NCBI RefSeq assembly: GCF_938030145.1
Contig: NZ_CALHGM010000030.1
Coordinates: forward strand, 1 to 64,000
Length of the DNA stretch: 64,000 nucleotides
Direction: 5' to 3'
From: an uncultured Campylobacter sp.
GTDB taxonomy: Bacteria > Campylobacterota > Campylobacteria > Campylobacterales > Campylobacteraceae
The notes under the pieces: generated by a model
What the model was told of the DNA's origin: nothing
The model's database searches: none
Seen by the model: the letters and a program-made list of their open reading frames with translations, nothing else
Shown here: positions 29,666 to 38,595 of the stretch, one piece after another
Layout: every line of letters begins with the position of its first letter
How positions within the stretch are numbered: the stretch's first letter is position 1
Program-made: the position numbers and the translations under genes

Positions 29666-30253
29666 ATGAATCTTGTTTTATTCGACTTTGACGGCACGAT
29701 CACGCGCGATGATTCGCTACTTGAGTTCGTCGCCTACGTAGTCGGATTTAAGAAATTTTTTCGCGGGATTTTGGTGCTATCGCCTATTTTAGCGGCGTAT
29801 AAGCTAGGTCTTGCGAGCAATAATTTTACGCGCAGAAAGCTCTTGGGCTACTTTTTTGCGGGTATGAGTGCCGATAAATTCGATAAAATTTGCAAAAAAT
29901 ACTCCACCACCCACATCGAAGATATCCTAAAACAAAGCGCGATGGACAAGATCGCAAGCTATAAAGCCGCGGGCGATAAGATCGTCATCGTCACCGCCTC
30001 GCTCGAAGATTGGCTACGTCCGTGGTGCGACGCGCAGGGCTTGGAACTTTTAGGCACTAAAATACGGCGCAAAGGCGGCATCATCACGGGCGAGATCGAG
30101 GGGCAGAACTGCTACGGCGCGCAAAAGGTCGCTCGCGTGCGCGCGGCATACGACGTGCAGGCTTTCGATCGCGTTATCGCTTACGGCGACAGCAGGGGCG
30201 ATCGCGAGATGCTTGAGTTCGCCGATGAGGCGCACTACAAGGCGTTTGAGTAA
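29666..30253 (+). CDS. HAD-superfamily (class IB) phosphatase
   Basis: 195 residues from the ATG at 29666, preceded by AGGAGAGG; a TTG 15 bases upstream is less likely. HAD motif I is FDFDGTI (nucleophile Asp), motif II VIVTAS, and motif III/IV YGDSRGDREM. The class IB helical cap resembles phosphoserine-phosphatase-like and CicA-like enzymes acting on small phosphomonoesters or phospholipids. A hydrophobic segment near 35-50 may contact membrane. Substrate not known. Confidence 0.87.
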   Translation: MNLVLFDFDGTITRDDSLLEFVAYVVGFKKFFRGILVLSPILAAYKLGLASNNFTRRKLLGYFFAGMSADKFDKICKKYSTTHIEDILKQSAMDKIASYKAAGDKIVIVTASLEDWLRPWCDAQGLELLGTKIRRKGGIITGEIEGQNCYGAQKVARVRAAYDVQAFDRVIAYGDSRGDREMLEFADEAHYKAFE

Positions 30254-30703
30254 AATTTAACGGCTGAAAGTTTAAAATAGCATCTGCGGCGACTGCGCTT
30301 TTGCCGTGAGTCAGAATTTAGCTCACGCAGAATTTTATCCTTTTAAATTTATCGCGCTTATCTGTGGAATTCTACACCGCACGATAAATTTATATTTTAT
30401 CGCAGCGCAAAAGCCCTCAACTACGAAATTATGTTGCAGAATGGGATTTTAAAATTCTCGGTGCGGGTAAAATTCTAAAATTTCGTCATGCATAAAATTT
30501 TAAAATTCTATCATAGCGTGAAATTTTGCTCCGAATGGAATAGATGTTTTTAAACCGAGCGTGAGATAAAATTTGAAATTTTAGAATTTTATGGAATTTT
30601 TTGGTTACTAAAATTTAAAAATTTGCAGATTTTAGAATCCCGCTCGCCGCGTGCGAAGCGGAATTTCAAAATTTCAAAATTCCGCGCCTTAGAATTCTAA
30701 GAT
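30254..30703. other. Intergenic, extremely rich in RAATTY words
   Basis: 450 bases between convergent genes with no credible frame. From about 30450 to 30700 I count 16 copies of RAATTY (AAATTT, GAATTT, AAATTC, GAATTC). No terminator with a clear T run was found. Confidence 0.5.
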
Positions 30704-31516
30704 CTAAAGCATATTATAAATTCCGTCTAGCAGGAAGTATTTTTTATCTGCAGTGCCGCGGTAAAATGGCTCGAAAGTGTCCTCATAAGCCTTTTTGAAA
30801 AAGCCTTCTTTGCTTAGCTTAATTAGATCGGCATTGATGAAATCAAGCAGGCTTTGATTGCCTTTTTGCACGCCGACGCCTAAGAATTCCGCCGCGCCTA
30901 GGTTTTTAAACGGCACTTCAAGCGTATCGTCCACGACGGCGTAGGCTAGGACGATGATGTTGTCATTGGCATAACCGTCGGCTCTGCCGTCCTTCATCAT
31001 CGCATAGCACTCGGAGGTATTTTTGCAGTAAACTAAATTGCTAAATTTCTCTTTGCGTAGATAGCGCTCGGTCATTGAGCCGTTGGGATTTTTTTCGATT
31101 GAAATTCTCATATCACGAACCTGTGCGAAGTCCTTCACTTGATCCTCTTTACGCGTTACGATGCCAAAATTTACCGATAGATACGGAAGCGAGAAATCCA
31201 CCTGCTTCTTACGCTCTTGCGTAATCATAAAGGTGCCGATAACCATATCGACCTTATTATTTTTCAAAAACGGGATTCTCTCGCCTGCGGTTACGGCTAC
31301 GAACTGCACTTCGCCTTTTTTATCGCCGAAAATGTCTTTGGCGATTGAGCTAGCAAGCTCGATTTCAAAGCCCTCAAACTTGCCGTTATTAGACTCGCTT
31401 AGCGGCGGACGACCTTCGCGCACGCCTACTCTGATAACCCCTGCCTGCCTGATTTCATCTAGTGTATTTGCAAAAATGCTAGCGTAAAATAAGGCTAAAA
31501 TAAAAAGTAATCTCAT
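30704..31516 (-). CDS. Periplasmic amino-acid-type solute-binding protein (SBP family 3), copy A
   Basis: 270 residues. Cleavable signal peptide (1 to about 16, ending IFA), no lipobox. SBP_bac_3 pattern: GVIRVGVREGRPPLS at the start, GFEIELASSIAKDIFG, then KVDMVIGTFMITQERKKQVDFSLPY. The family feeds polar amino acids to ABC importers, but no permease or ATPase gene is adjacent. AGGGGGC precedes the ATG and a TGCTATAAT -10 lies at 31549-31554. Closely related to copy B upstream: the last 24 residues are almost identical. Confidence 0.9.
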   Translation of the reverse strand: MRLLFILALFYASIFANTLDEIRQAGVIRVGVREGRPPLSESNNGKFEGFEIELASSIAKDIFGDKKGEVQFVAVTAGERIPFLKNNKVDMVIGTFMITQERKKQVDFSLPYLSVNFGIVTRKEDQVKDFAQVRDMRISIEKNPNGSMTERYLRKEKFSNLVYCKNTSECYAMMKDGRADGYANDNIIVLAYAVVDDTLEVPFKNLGAAEFLGVGVQKGNQSLLDFINADLIKLSKEGFFKKAYEDTFEPFYRGTADKKYFLLDGIYNML

Positions 31517-31548
31517 AAAAAGCCCCCTACTTTTTAGTTTTCGGAATA

Positions 31549-31554
31549 ATTATA
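31549..31554 (-). promoter_or_regulatory. Extended -10 of solute-binding protein copy A
   Basis: TGCTATAAT on the minus strand, 33 bases before the start codon. Confidence 0.6.
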
Positions 31555-31741
31555 GCACTATATATTTTAGAGAAAATAAATGCAAGCGGTTTAAAATTCA
31601 ATCACTGCGCGTATGCAAGTTTGAAATTTGGGGGCAAAGCGGGGATTTAAAATTTCGCAAATTCTAAATTTTAAATCCCAAGATTTATTCGTTATGCAAA
31701 CTGCCTTCGATAAATTTTATATTTTGATTCCTAGCTCGCTT

Positions 31742-32545
31742 TTATAGCAAGTCATAAATTCCATCTAAAAGGAAGTATTTTTTATCCGCTGTGCCGCGGT
31801 AAAAAGGCTCGAAAGTGTCCTGATAAGCCTTTTTGAAAAAGCCCTCTTTGCTTAGCTTGACAAGCTCTGCGTTGATAAAATCAAGTAGCTCCTTATTTCC
31901 TTTTTGCACGCCAATACCGATGAAATCGGGCTTGCCGAAGTTTTGAAACGGCACTTCGAGCGTATCGTCCACGACGGCGTAGGCTAGCACCGTGATATTT
32001 AGATTGACGTATCCGTCGGCTTTGCCGTCACGGATCATCGCGTAGCATTCGCTTGTGTTTTTGCAGTAGCTTACGTTGCTAAATTTCTCTTTTTTGAGGT
32101 AATTATCTACGGTCGTGCCCTCTTCGGTTATGAGCCTCATATCGCGCAAACGCGATATATCTTTGATGGCGTCCGCTTTGCGAGTTAGTACGCCGAGATT
32201 GGTCGAAAAATACGGCATCGAGAAGTCTACATGATTTTTGCGCGCCGAATCGATGACGAAGGTAGCTGCGACCATATCAACTTTATTATTGACTAGATAC
32301 GAGACGCGATCGGCGGCGCTTAGAGAGACAAACTGCACTTCACCTTGTTTGGCACCGAAAATCGCCTTTGCGATCGCATTGGCAAGCTCGATCTCAAAGC
32401 CTTCAAATTTACTGCCGCTAATCTCGCTAAAAGGCGGTCTGCCATCTCTGACGCCTACTCTAATGACGCCGCTATTTCTGATCTCTTGCAGCGTGTTTGC
32501 AAAAAGCCCTGCACAAAGCAAGATCAAAGTAAAAAGTAGTTTCAT
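31742..32545 (-). CDS. Periplasmic amino-acid-type solute-binding protein (SBP family 3), copy B
   Basis: 267 residues, paralogue of copy A: same length, signal peptide (ending LFA), GVIRVGVRDGRPPFS, VDMVAATFVIDSARKNHVDF and the shared C-terminal FEPFYRGTADKKYFLLDGIY. Both share YCKNTSECYAM. AAAGGAGCGG precedes the ATG. A separate weak TAGAAT -10 (32579-32584) suggests independent expression. Residues in the ligand pocket region differ between copies (ISIEKNPNGS against LITEEGTTVD), so ligands may differ. Confidence 0.9.
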   Translation of the reverse strand: MKLLFTLILLCAGLFANTLQEIRNSGVIRVGVRDGRPPFSEISGSKFEGFEIELANAIAKAIFGAKQGEVQFVSLSAADRVSYLVNNKVDMVAATFVIDSARKNHVDFSMPYFSTNLGVLTRKADAIKDISRLRDMRLITEEGTTVDNYLKKEKFSNVSYCKNTSECYAMIRDGKADGYVNLNITVLAYAVVDDTLEVPFQNFGKPDFIGIGVQKGNKELLDFINAELVKLSKEGFFKKAYQDTFEPFYRGTADKKYFLLDGIYDLL

Positions 32546-32714
32546 TTGCCGCTCCTTTGTTTAGGTTATTTATGGCTAATTCTAGCGAAATTAAAATCAA
32601 AAGGCGCTTTTTTGGGCTAAATTTATTTGCCGTTTGCTTTTTATGAAATTTCAAGACGCCGTTAAATTTAGCCTTAGATTTGATATAATCGTGCAAAATT
32701 TAAGCGAGGGCAAT

Positions 32715-33671
32715 ATGAAAAATTTTATCTTTTTGTGGCTTTTACTTGTGGGCTACGCTTTTAGCGCTGCTAAGGATGACGCGAGAGTTTCTGCTTCACA
32801 GCAAGCAGAGTCAAATTTATCGCAGCCAAATTTTGAAATTTTTTACGATGAAAATGCTAGCGATGCGCAGATAGATGCGGGCTTGGACGCACTTTTAGCC
32901 TTCGCGGCGCAAAACAGGGGCAGGATCGACGATGATTTCGGGGAGTTTAAAGATAGAATTTTCACTGCTTTCATTTTTAATCCGAAGGTGCTGCGAAATT
33001 CAAAATTTGACTTCGAGCGGATAGAAAAAATCCTTAAATTTAAACCAAATCTCAATTACGGCGGAGACGGCGGTTATTTCTCGCCGCTAAAGCTCGCGAT
33101 CTTTTTCGGCTCGAAATTTAGCGGCGAGATGGCGAAGCTTTATCGCTTTGATAGCGCTGATGCGATGCGGCTTTTAGAGCTTTTGGTACAAAACGGCGCG
33201 AACGCCAAGACTAGCGGGCTGCTACGAGATGCCGTGGCAAACGATAATTTCGAGGCATTCAAGTTTTTGATTGCAAACGGCGCGCGAGATACGAAAGACG
33301 TGGTCGGCTCGGTTGCGGGCAGCGAATTAATATTTTTAAGTGACAACAACGTTTCTATTCTCGGATATAAAGAGGCGCTGCCGCTTGCTGCGAGGGAGTT
33401 TGCTGCGGGAGCCAAATTTAAAGAATTCCGCGACGAGAGATTACGCTATTTGGACGAAATTTTAAAATTCCAAAGCTTTGCGAGCATTGATAAAAAGGAG
33501 ATCGAAACGCTTATCAAAGTAGCTGTGGTGCTGGATGACGAGATGACGGCGAAATTTCTGCTCTCGCGAGGTCTGTGCGAGCAGAAGGAGCTTTGCGAGT
33601 TTCTAAAAGCGCAGGCGAAAACTTACGGCTCCGCAAAAATTTCTAAAATTTTAAGCCGTCAAAAGGGCTAA
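32715..33671 (+). CDS. Exported protein with ankyrin-like repeats
   Basis: 318 residues from the ATG at 32715; GCGAGGG precedes it and the frame then opens with a clean signal peptide (MKNFIFLWLLLVGYAFSAA). An ATG 81 bases earlier would bury the signal. Residues about 150-200 show two ankyrin-type units (LLELLVQNGANAK, AFKFLIANGARD) and a third near 290 (TAKFLLSRGL). Probably a periplasmic protein-protein interaction module. Divergent from the binding-protein genes. Confidence 0.75.
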   Translation: MKNFIFLWLLLVGYAFSAAKDDARVSASQQAESNLSQPNFEIFYDENASDAQIDAGLDALLAFAAQNRGRIDDDFGEFKDRIFTAFIFNPKVLRNSKFDFERIEKILKFKPNLNYGGDGGYFSPLKLAIFFGSKFSGEMAKLYRFDSADAMRLLELLVQNGANAKTSGLLRDAVANDNFEAFKFLIANGARDTKDVVGSVAGSELIFLSDNNVSILGYKEALPLAAREFAAGAKFKEFRDERLRYLDEILKFQSFASIDKKEIETLIKVAVVLDDEMTAKFLLSRGLCEQKELCEFLKAQAKTYGSAKISKILSRQKG

Positions 33672-33935
33672 ATTTTAAAATTTATACGGCTATGGCATGG
33701 CAAAGCAGATAAAATCACTATTATAATTGTGCTAGTCGCAGCCGCCCTACTTTGTTATTTAGTGCGAGCGAAAAAGCAAGATTTGTTCCGCCTAACCTAC
33801 CCTCCTCCGCTTATCAAACAGCTCGCTATTAAGTTCATTCGAGATAAATTTTAATGTATTTGCCAGACAGCGCGGCGGCGAAGGTAAATTTTAAAATTTA
33901 ATCAATATAAAGGACAAATTTAAGTGCCATTGTTA

Positions 33936-33941
33936 TATAAT
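33936..33941 (+). promoter_or_regulatory. -10 box of DUF805 gene copy 1
   Basis: TATAAT, 30 bases before the start; the 299-base gap upstream (33672-33970) holds no gene I can support. Confidence 0.55.
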
Positions 33942-33970
33942 TTATCTTATTTTTTAAAAAGGAGTTTGAG

Positions 33971-34378
33971 ATGACTTTTATAGAGTCTGTTCGCACTTGT
34001 CTCAAAGAGAATTATTGCAACTTTGAGGGGCGTGCACCACGTTCAGAGTACTGGTGGTTTGCATTATTTGCGGCACTTTTAGGAATTGTAACGTTAGTAT
34101 TGGATGGCTTTTTAGGCACCTATGCCGTTACGAGTTCCGGTAGAATGATCGGTTTCATTAACTCAATCTTTTTATTGGCAATACTTTTACCTTCTATCGC
34201 CGTGGCGGTAAGGCGTCTGCACGATACCGATAGAAGCGGCTGGTTTTATCTGTTAATTTTTGTCCCGATAATAGGCCCGGTAGTATTGATCGTATTTTTT
34301 ATCCAGCAAGGCACTAACGGAGGCAACCGCTTTGGAGACGATCCGTTGCGACCCGCAAGCAGAGGCTCGATTTTTTAA
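33971..34378 (+). CDS. DUF805 membrane protein, copy 1
   Basis: 135 residues, four hydrophobic segments. DUF805 hallmarks: GRAPRSEYWWF near the start, VAVRRLHDTDRSGWF before the third helix, and NRFGDDPL near the end. Inner-membrane family of unknown function (E. coli YhaH type). AAAAAGGAG precedes the ATG. The 5' region and first 17 codons are nearly the same as in the paralogue at 41741. Followed by a terminator. Confidence 0.9.
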   Translation: MTFIESVRTCLKENYCNFEGRAPRSEYWWFALFAALLGIVTLVLDGFLGTYAVTSSGRMIGFINSIFLLAILLPSIAVAVRRLHDTDRSGWFYLLIFVPIIGPVVLIVFFIQQGTNGGNRFGDDPLRPASRGSIF

Positions 34379-34413
34379 AGCGCACACACAGTCTTTGCAA
34401 ATAAGCTAAATTT

Positions 34414-34447
34414 AGGGCTAATTCCATTTTGGTTTTTAGCCCTTTTT
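34414..34447 (+). terminator. Terminator of DUF805 copy 1
   Basis: Stem AGGGCTA / TAGCCCT with a 16-base loop and a following TTTTT run. Confidence 0.6.
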
Positions 34448-34511
34448 AATAGGCGGTTTTGCTCAAAATAGCCTTTTGTGTTTAAATTTAGATCCACTGC
34501 GCAGATTCAAA

Positions 34512-35108
34512 CTACAAAATTTTAATCCTATTGCCCTTTAATTTCACGATCTTTTTGTCATTTACGAGCTTCGTAATCGCCTGAGAGACGTTTTGGCGAG
34601 GCGCGCCGAGCAGGCTTGCCAGCGTCATTATATTAAAGGGAAGCTCCACGATCTTATCTGCGTTTGCGATGCGATTTAGAAAATTTAAAATTCGCGTCTG
34701 GATTTTCGCAAAGACGATCTCTTTAATTAAAATTCGCTGCGAGTAGATATTTTTGATAAGCGCGTTTATGATCGAGCTTGCGAACTCGTCTCCAAGCAGC
34801 TCAAAAAGCTCCGAGATGTTGATCTGTAGCGTCTCGCAGTCGCTTAAAATTTCAAGGCTAGTATTTTTATCCAAGCAGATGTAGGCGCCGCTTTTTACGA
34901 AGCTAAAGATAAATTCCTTGCCGTTTTCGTAGCAGTTTAGCTTCGCCCTGCCACGCAGCAGAATGATAAATTTAAACTTCTGCGCGTAGATCACGTCGCC
35001 GCGAGCGTAGCTTTCGCGCCTAAATTTAGCAATCCGCTCCCTACTTAAAAAGTCGAATTTCTCGCTGTAATCGTTATTTAGTCTATCTATCATAGCAGCT
35101 CTTTGCAT
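34512..35108 (-). CDS. Crp/Fnr-family transcription regulator
   Basis: 198 residues, shorter than most family members. Cyclic-nucleotide-type beta barrel (about 15-110) with KFIILLRGRAKLNCYENGKEF, dimer helix (about 115-140), and a C-terminal winged helix with recognition helix APRQNVSQAITKL. It lacks the glutamate of the Crp/Fnr recognition helix and the N-terminal cysteines of Fnr, so it should read a different operator and a different signal. Divergent from the cytochrome c / reductase operon, with a palindrome in between at the right spacing to be its target. Confidence 0.87.
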   Translation of the reverse strand: MQRAAMIDRLNNDYSEKFDFLSRERIAKFRRESYARGDVIYAQKFKFIILLRGRAKLNCYENGKEFIFSFVKSGAYICLDKNTSLEILSDCETLQINISELFELLGDEFASSIINALIKNIYSQRILIKEIVFAKIQTRILNFLNRIANADKIVELPFNIMTLASLLGAPRQNVSQAITKLVNDKKIVKLKGNRIKIL

Positions 35109-35143
35109 AAAATTTCACGTAAATTTTACATAAAAAGGATAAA

Positions 35144-35163
35144 TTCGTCGCAATCGCGACAAA
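35144..35163. promoter_or_regulatory. Candidate operator for the divergent Crp/Fnr regulator
   Basis: Inverted repeat TTCGTCGC-AATC-GCGACAAA (seven of eight arm positions match). Its centre lies about 41.5 bases upstream of the transcription start expected from the TATAAT at 35183-35188. This is the classical activator position for Crp/Fnr proteins. Confidence 0.5.
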
Positions 35164-35182
35164 TTTAAATTTATCTTTGATT

Positions 35183-35188
35183 TATAAT
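35183..35188 (+). promoter_or_regulatory. -10 box of the cytochrome c / reductase operon 1
   Basis: TATAAT in TTTATAATTCG, 33 bases before the cytochrome start. Confidence 0.65.
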
Positions 35189-35220
35189 TCGCGTTAAAGA
35201 CAATCTAGAAAGGATACTTT

Positions 35221-35787
35221 ATGAGGAAAATTTTTATCTCATTTATCTGTGCGTGTTCGCTTTTTGGCGGTGAGGTGATCTCCAAAACCACGGCGATCTC
35301 GCAGGACGGCAAAGCAATCGGCGAGGCTGAAATTTTAACGCCGATCGAGGTGATATCCAGCGAGGGTAATGTTACCAAGATTAAAATTAAAGGCGTCGTG
35401 AGCGAAAACTATCAGCTTCAGATCCAAAAAAATATGAAGGAGGCTGAAATTTACGCGATTTTTACGAACGAAGCCGAAACAAATTTTAAAAAGGGCAAAA
35501 AGCTCGAGGACGATTACGGCGAGATCTGGTACGAGGTCGAGGGAATTTACGAGGTTGGCTCGGATGCCGTAGCTAAGGACGCTAAGGCGCTTTATGCGGA
35601 GGCAAAGACGAACTATGAGCAGATCTGCTCGGCATGTCACCGCTTGCATGAGCCAAAGAGCTTCACGGCAAATCAGTGGCCTGCAAATTTACAAGAGATG
35701 ATCAATGCAAACTACGTAGCGCTCGAGGGCGACGAGCTAAATTTGATCATAAAATATCTACAACACAACGCAAAAAAACCTGAATGA
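35221..35787 (+). CDS. Periplasmic monoheme cytochrome c (electron donor), copy 1
   Basis: 188 residues. Signal peptide about 1-17. Haem site C136-S-A-C139-H140 with MxxA-type downstream methionine (QEMI) as possible sixth ligand. The N-terminal half is beta-rich and shared with copy 2. It resembles C. jejuni Cj0265c, the donor to the S/N-oxide reductase Cj0264c. AGAAAGG precedes the ATG; the reductase gene follows after 13 bases. Confidence 0.9.
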   Translation: MRKIFISFICACSLFGGEVISKTTAISQDGKAIGEAEILTPIEVISSEGNVTKIKIKGVVSENYQLQIQKNMKEAEIYAIFTNEAETNFKKGKKLEDDYGEIWYEVEGIYEVGSDAVAKDAKALYAEAKTNYEQICSACHRLHEPKSFTANQWPANLQEMINANYVALEGDELNLIIKYLQHNAKKPE

Positions 35788-35800
35788 TAAAGGAGATCAG

Positions 35801-38248
35801 ATGAAAAGGCGAGACTTTTTAAAGGCAGGGATTTTAGGCGCAAGCGCAGCAAGTGCTAGCAGGATCGAGGGGGTTACGCAGACGATTTTCGATAACAAAA
35901 AGGTATTCGGCGCGAATAGATTCGGTACTTTTTGGCTAAATTTAAACTCATCGCAGATCGTTTCGGTAAGCGAATTCGAGGGCGATAAATTTCCAAACAC
36001 TATGAATTACAGCTTGCCCGATTCCGTGCAGAACGAAAACCGCGTGCTCTATCCGATGGTGCGCAAAAGCTATCTAAAGGCTAAAGGCGCGGCGAAGAGC
36101 GAACTGCGCGGCAAAGAGGAGTTCGTGCGGGTTAGCTGGGACGTAGCGCTTGATCTAGCGGCGAAGGCTTTGAAAGAAAATTTCGACAAATACGGCGCCG
36201 AGGCGATCTACGGCGAGTGCTACTGGTGGGGCGGCAGCGGTAAGATCGGCTGGGGACGCACCGTAGCGCACCGAATGCTTAAAATTTTAGGCGGCTACGT
36301 AGAGGAAAGCGGCGATTATTCGACCGGCGCGGGGCTCGTTATCATGCCTCACGTGCTGGGCAGTAGCGCCGTTTACGACGCGCCTACTACGTGGAAAGCG
36401 ATCATCAAAAACGCCAAAAACGTCGTATTTTGGGCGACCGATCCTGTAGTAACCAATCAAATTTCATCCATTCCGCCTACGCACGACGGCTACATCGGCA
36501 TGCAAGAGCTTAAGAAATCGGGCATCAAAACCTACAGCGTAAACGTGATGAGAAACGACACCGCGCGCTACTTTGACAGCGAAGATATCATCGTGCGCCC
36601 AAATACCGACACCGCGCTCATCATCGGCATGTGCCACCATCTCTTTACGAGCGGGCTTTATGATGCGGAATTTATCAAAAAATACACCGTCGGATTTAAT
36701 AAATTTAAAGACTACTTTCTAGGTACCGAGGACAAGGTCGTAAAAGACGCCTCGTGGGCGAGCAAAATTTGCGGCGTGAGCGAGGAGACGATAAAAAGCT
36801 TCGCCGAAGCGCTAGCTAAGGAGCCTACGACCGTGCTGATCGGTCGCGGTTTGCAGCGCGCAGATCACGGCGAGCAGCCTTTCTGGGCGCTAGTGGCGCT
36901 TAATGCGATGCTGGGATATATCGGCAAGGAGGGTCTTGGCTTTGAATTTAGTCTAGGATACGGCTCTGCGGGCGCTACGAATAAAGTGGCTCCGATTTTA
37001 AAGGGGCTTAGCACTCGTATAGATGAAAAATACGAAAACACGGGCTCTGCGCCTTGGAAAAGTGCGAAAAACATTACTATCCCGTCCTCTCGCAGCATCG
37101 AGGCGCTGGAGCACCCAGGCAAGCAGATCGATTACGACGGCACTAAAATCAAGCTGCCGCATATGAGGGTTGCTTATATGGCGTGCGGGTCGATGTTTAC
37201 GCGTCACCAAGACGTGAATAATATTGTGAGGCAGTGGCGTAAATTTGATACCGTTATCACCGCCGAGCCTTACTGGACGAGCACGGCGAAGCTTAGCGAC
37301 ATCGTGCTTCCCGTCGCGATCGAGGTCGAACGCAACGACATCAACCAAACGGGCGCTACGGGCGAATATATAGTTGCTTACAGACCTGCAATCGAGCCGA
37401 TGGGCGAGAGTAAGAGCGACTTTTGGATCTGCGAGCAGATCTGCAAGCGCTGGGGATACGGCGAGGTCTTTAGCGAGGGCAAGGACGAGTTAGGCTGGAT
37501 GAAAGAATTCTACGCCGATGCCGTAGAGCAAGCCAAAGGTCTAAATATAACGATGCCTAGCTTCGAGGAATTTTACGATAAAGGCTTCGTGCGCTTTGAA
37601 AAGGACGACGAGAGTAGCGCGCTATATACGCGCCTTGCGGCATTTCGCGAAAATCCCGCCAAAAACCGCCTCGGCACGCCGTCTGGCAAGATCGAGCTTT
37701 ACTCGCCGACCATTGCTAAGATGGGCTATGCCGACTGCCCGCCGATGCCTACTTGGATCGAGCCAAAAGAGTGGCTGGGGGACGCGAAAAAGACGGCGAA
37801 GTATCCGATTCACGTCGTAAGCCCGCACTCTCGCTACCGCCTGCACAGCCAGCTAAACAACTCGATCATCAGGAATTTTGCCGAAGTTAGCGGCAGAGAG
37901 CCGGTGCTGATAAATCCAAAAGACGCCGAAGCGCGCGGGCTTGCGAACGGCGACATCGTGCGCGTTTTCAATGACCGCGGCGAAATTTTGGCAGGCGTAC
38001 TCGTTACCGATATCGTGCCCGAGCGCGTCGCAGCGATCTGCGAGGGCGCTTGGTACGATCCCGAGGTTTGGGGCGAGAAGAGCCTCTGCCAGCACGGCTG
38101 CGTAAACGTGCTCACGTTTGATAAAGGCACGTCAAGTCTTGCGCAAAGTAACTCGGCTCACACCGTGCTAGCGCAGATTGAGAAATTTAAGGGAGAGATT
38201 AAGCCGATACAGGCGTTTAGTAAACCTAAAATTTTGCAGTCGCTATAA
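35801..38248 (+). CDS. Tat-exported molybdopterin reductase, TorA/DMSO-reductase family, copy 1
   Basis: 815 residues. Twin-arginine signal KRRDFLKAG. DMSO-reductase type III features: the molybdenum-ligand serine in SGDYSTGAG, PHVLGSSAVYDAPTTW, RHQDVNNIVRQW, and cofactor-binding DIVLPVAIEVERND. It reduces TMAO, DMSO or related S/N-oxides in the periplasm and receives electrons from the upstream cytochrome. No Fe-S motif at the N-terminus, as expected for this class. It differs from copy 2 around the active-site entrance (VYDAPTTW against VYEQQTSW), so substrate preference may differ. Confidence 0.92.
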   Translation: MKRRDFLKAGILGASAASASRIEGVTQTIFDNKKVFGANRFGTFWLNLNSSQIVSVSEFEGDKFPNTMNYSLPDSVQNENRVLYPMVRKSYLKAKGAAKSELRGKEEFVRVSWDVALDLAAKALKENFDKYGAEAIYGECYWWGGSGKIGWGRTVAHRMLKILGGYVEESGDYSTGAGLVIMPHVLGSSAVYDAPTTWKAIIKNAKNVVFWATDPVVTNQISSIPPTHDGYIGMQELKKSGIKTYSVNVMRNDTARYFDSEDIIVRPNTDTALIIGMCHHLFTSGLYDAEFIKKYTVGFNKFKDYFLGTEDKVVKDASWASKICGVSEETIKSFAEALAKEPTTVLIGRGLQRADHGEQPFWALVALNAMLGYIGKEGLGFEFSLGYGSAGATNKVAPILKGLSTRIDEKYENTGSAPWKSAKNITIPSSRSIEALEHPGKQIDYDGTKIKLPHMRVAYMACGSMFTRHQDVNNIVRQWRKFDTVITAEPYWTSTAKLSDIVLPVAIEVERNDINQTGATGEYIVAYRPAIEPMGESKSDFWICEQICKRWGYGEVFSEGKDELGWMKEFYADAVEQAKGLNITMPSFEEFYDKGFVRFEKDDESSALYTRLAAFRENPAKNRLGTPSGKIELYSPTIAKMGYADCPPMPTWIEPKEWLGDAKKTAKYPIHVVSPHSRYRLHSQLNNSIIRNFAEVSGREPVLINPKDAEARGLANGDIVRVFNDRGEILAGVLVTDIVPERVAAICEGAWYDPEVWGEKSLCQHGCVNVLTFDKGTSSLAQSNSAHTVLAQIEKFKGEIKPIQAFSKPKILQSL

Positions 38249-38595
38249 AATTTAGCGCGTCGTCTTTTAAGCGTCTTTGAATGGGCTAGAAAATTTCGCC
38301 CTGCGACAGGTTAATTTTTGTAGAATTTAACGCGTCGTCTCGCGAGTGCTTTTGAGAGAGATTTGAAATTTTAAGTCTGCGGCAGACTACTTTATCTAGC
38401 CTTGACTTAAAATTTCTGCACAACTCTCAAAATCATCTCGCGATACTTCCGCTTGTCTTTTTACGCTCAAATTTGCAGTTTGTTGAATTTGAGCGCAAAT
38501 TTACTTCTTTCGTATCCGTCAAATTTGAATATAAATTTTTACGCGGATTAAAAACTCTGCTAAAATTCGCTCAAATTTAACCCAAAGGCCGCGCC
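38249..38595. repeat. Intergenic with a 17-bp direct repeat downstream of reductase copy 1
   Basis: AATTTAGCGCGTCGTCT at 38249-38265 and AATTTAACGCGTCGTCT at 38324-38340 differ at one position, 75 bases apart. The rest is RAATTY-rich; no gene or clear terminator is seen. Confidence 0.5.

Noticed and set aside
32634..32714. Longer start for the ankyrin-like protein
   Set aside because: It would place 27 polar residues before a clean signal peptide; the ATG at 32715 has a better ribosome binding site.
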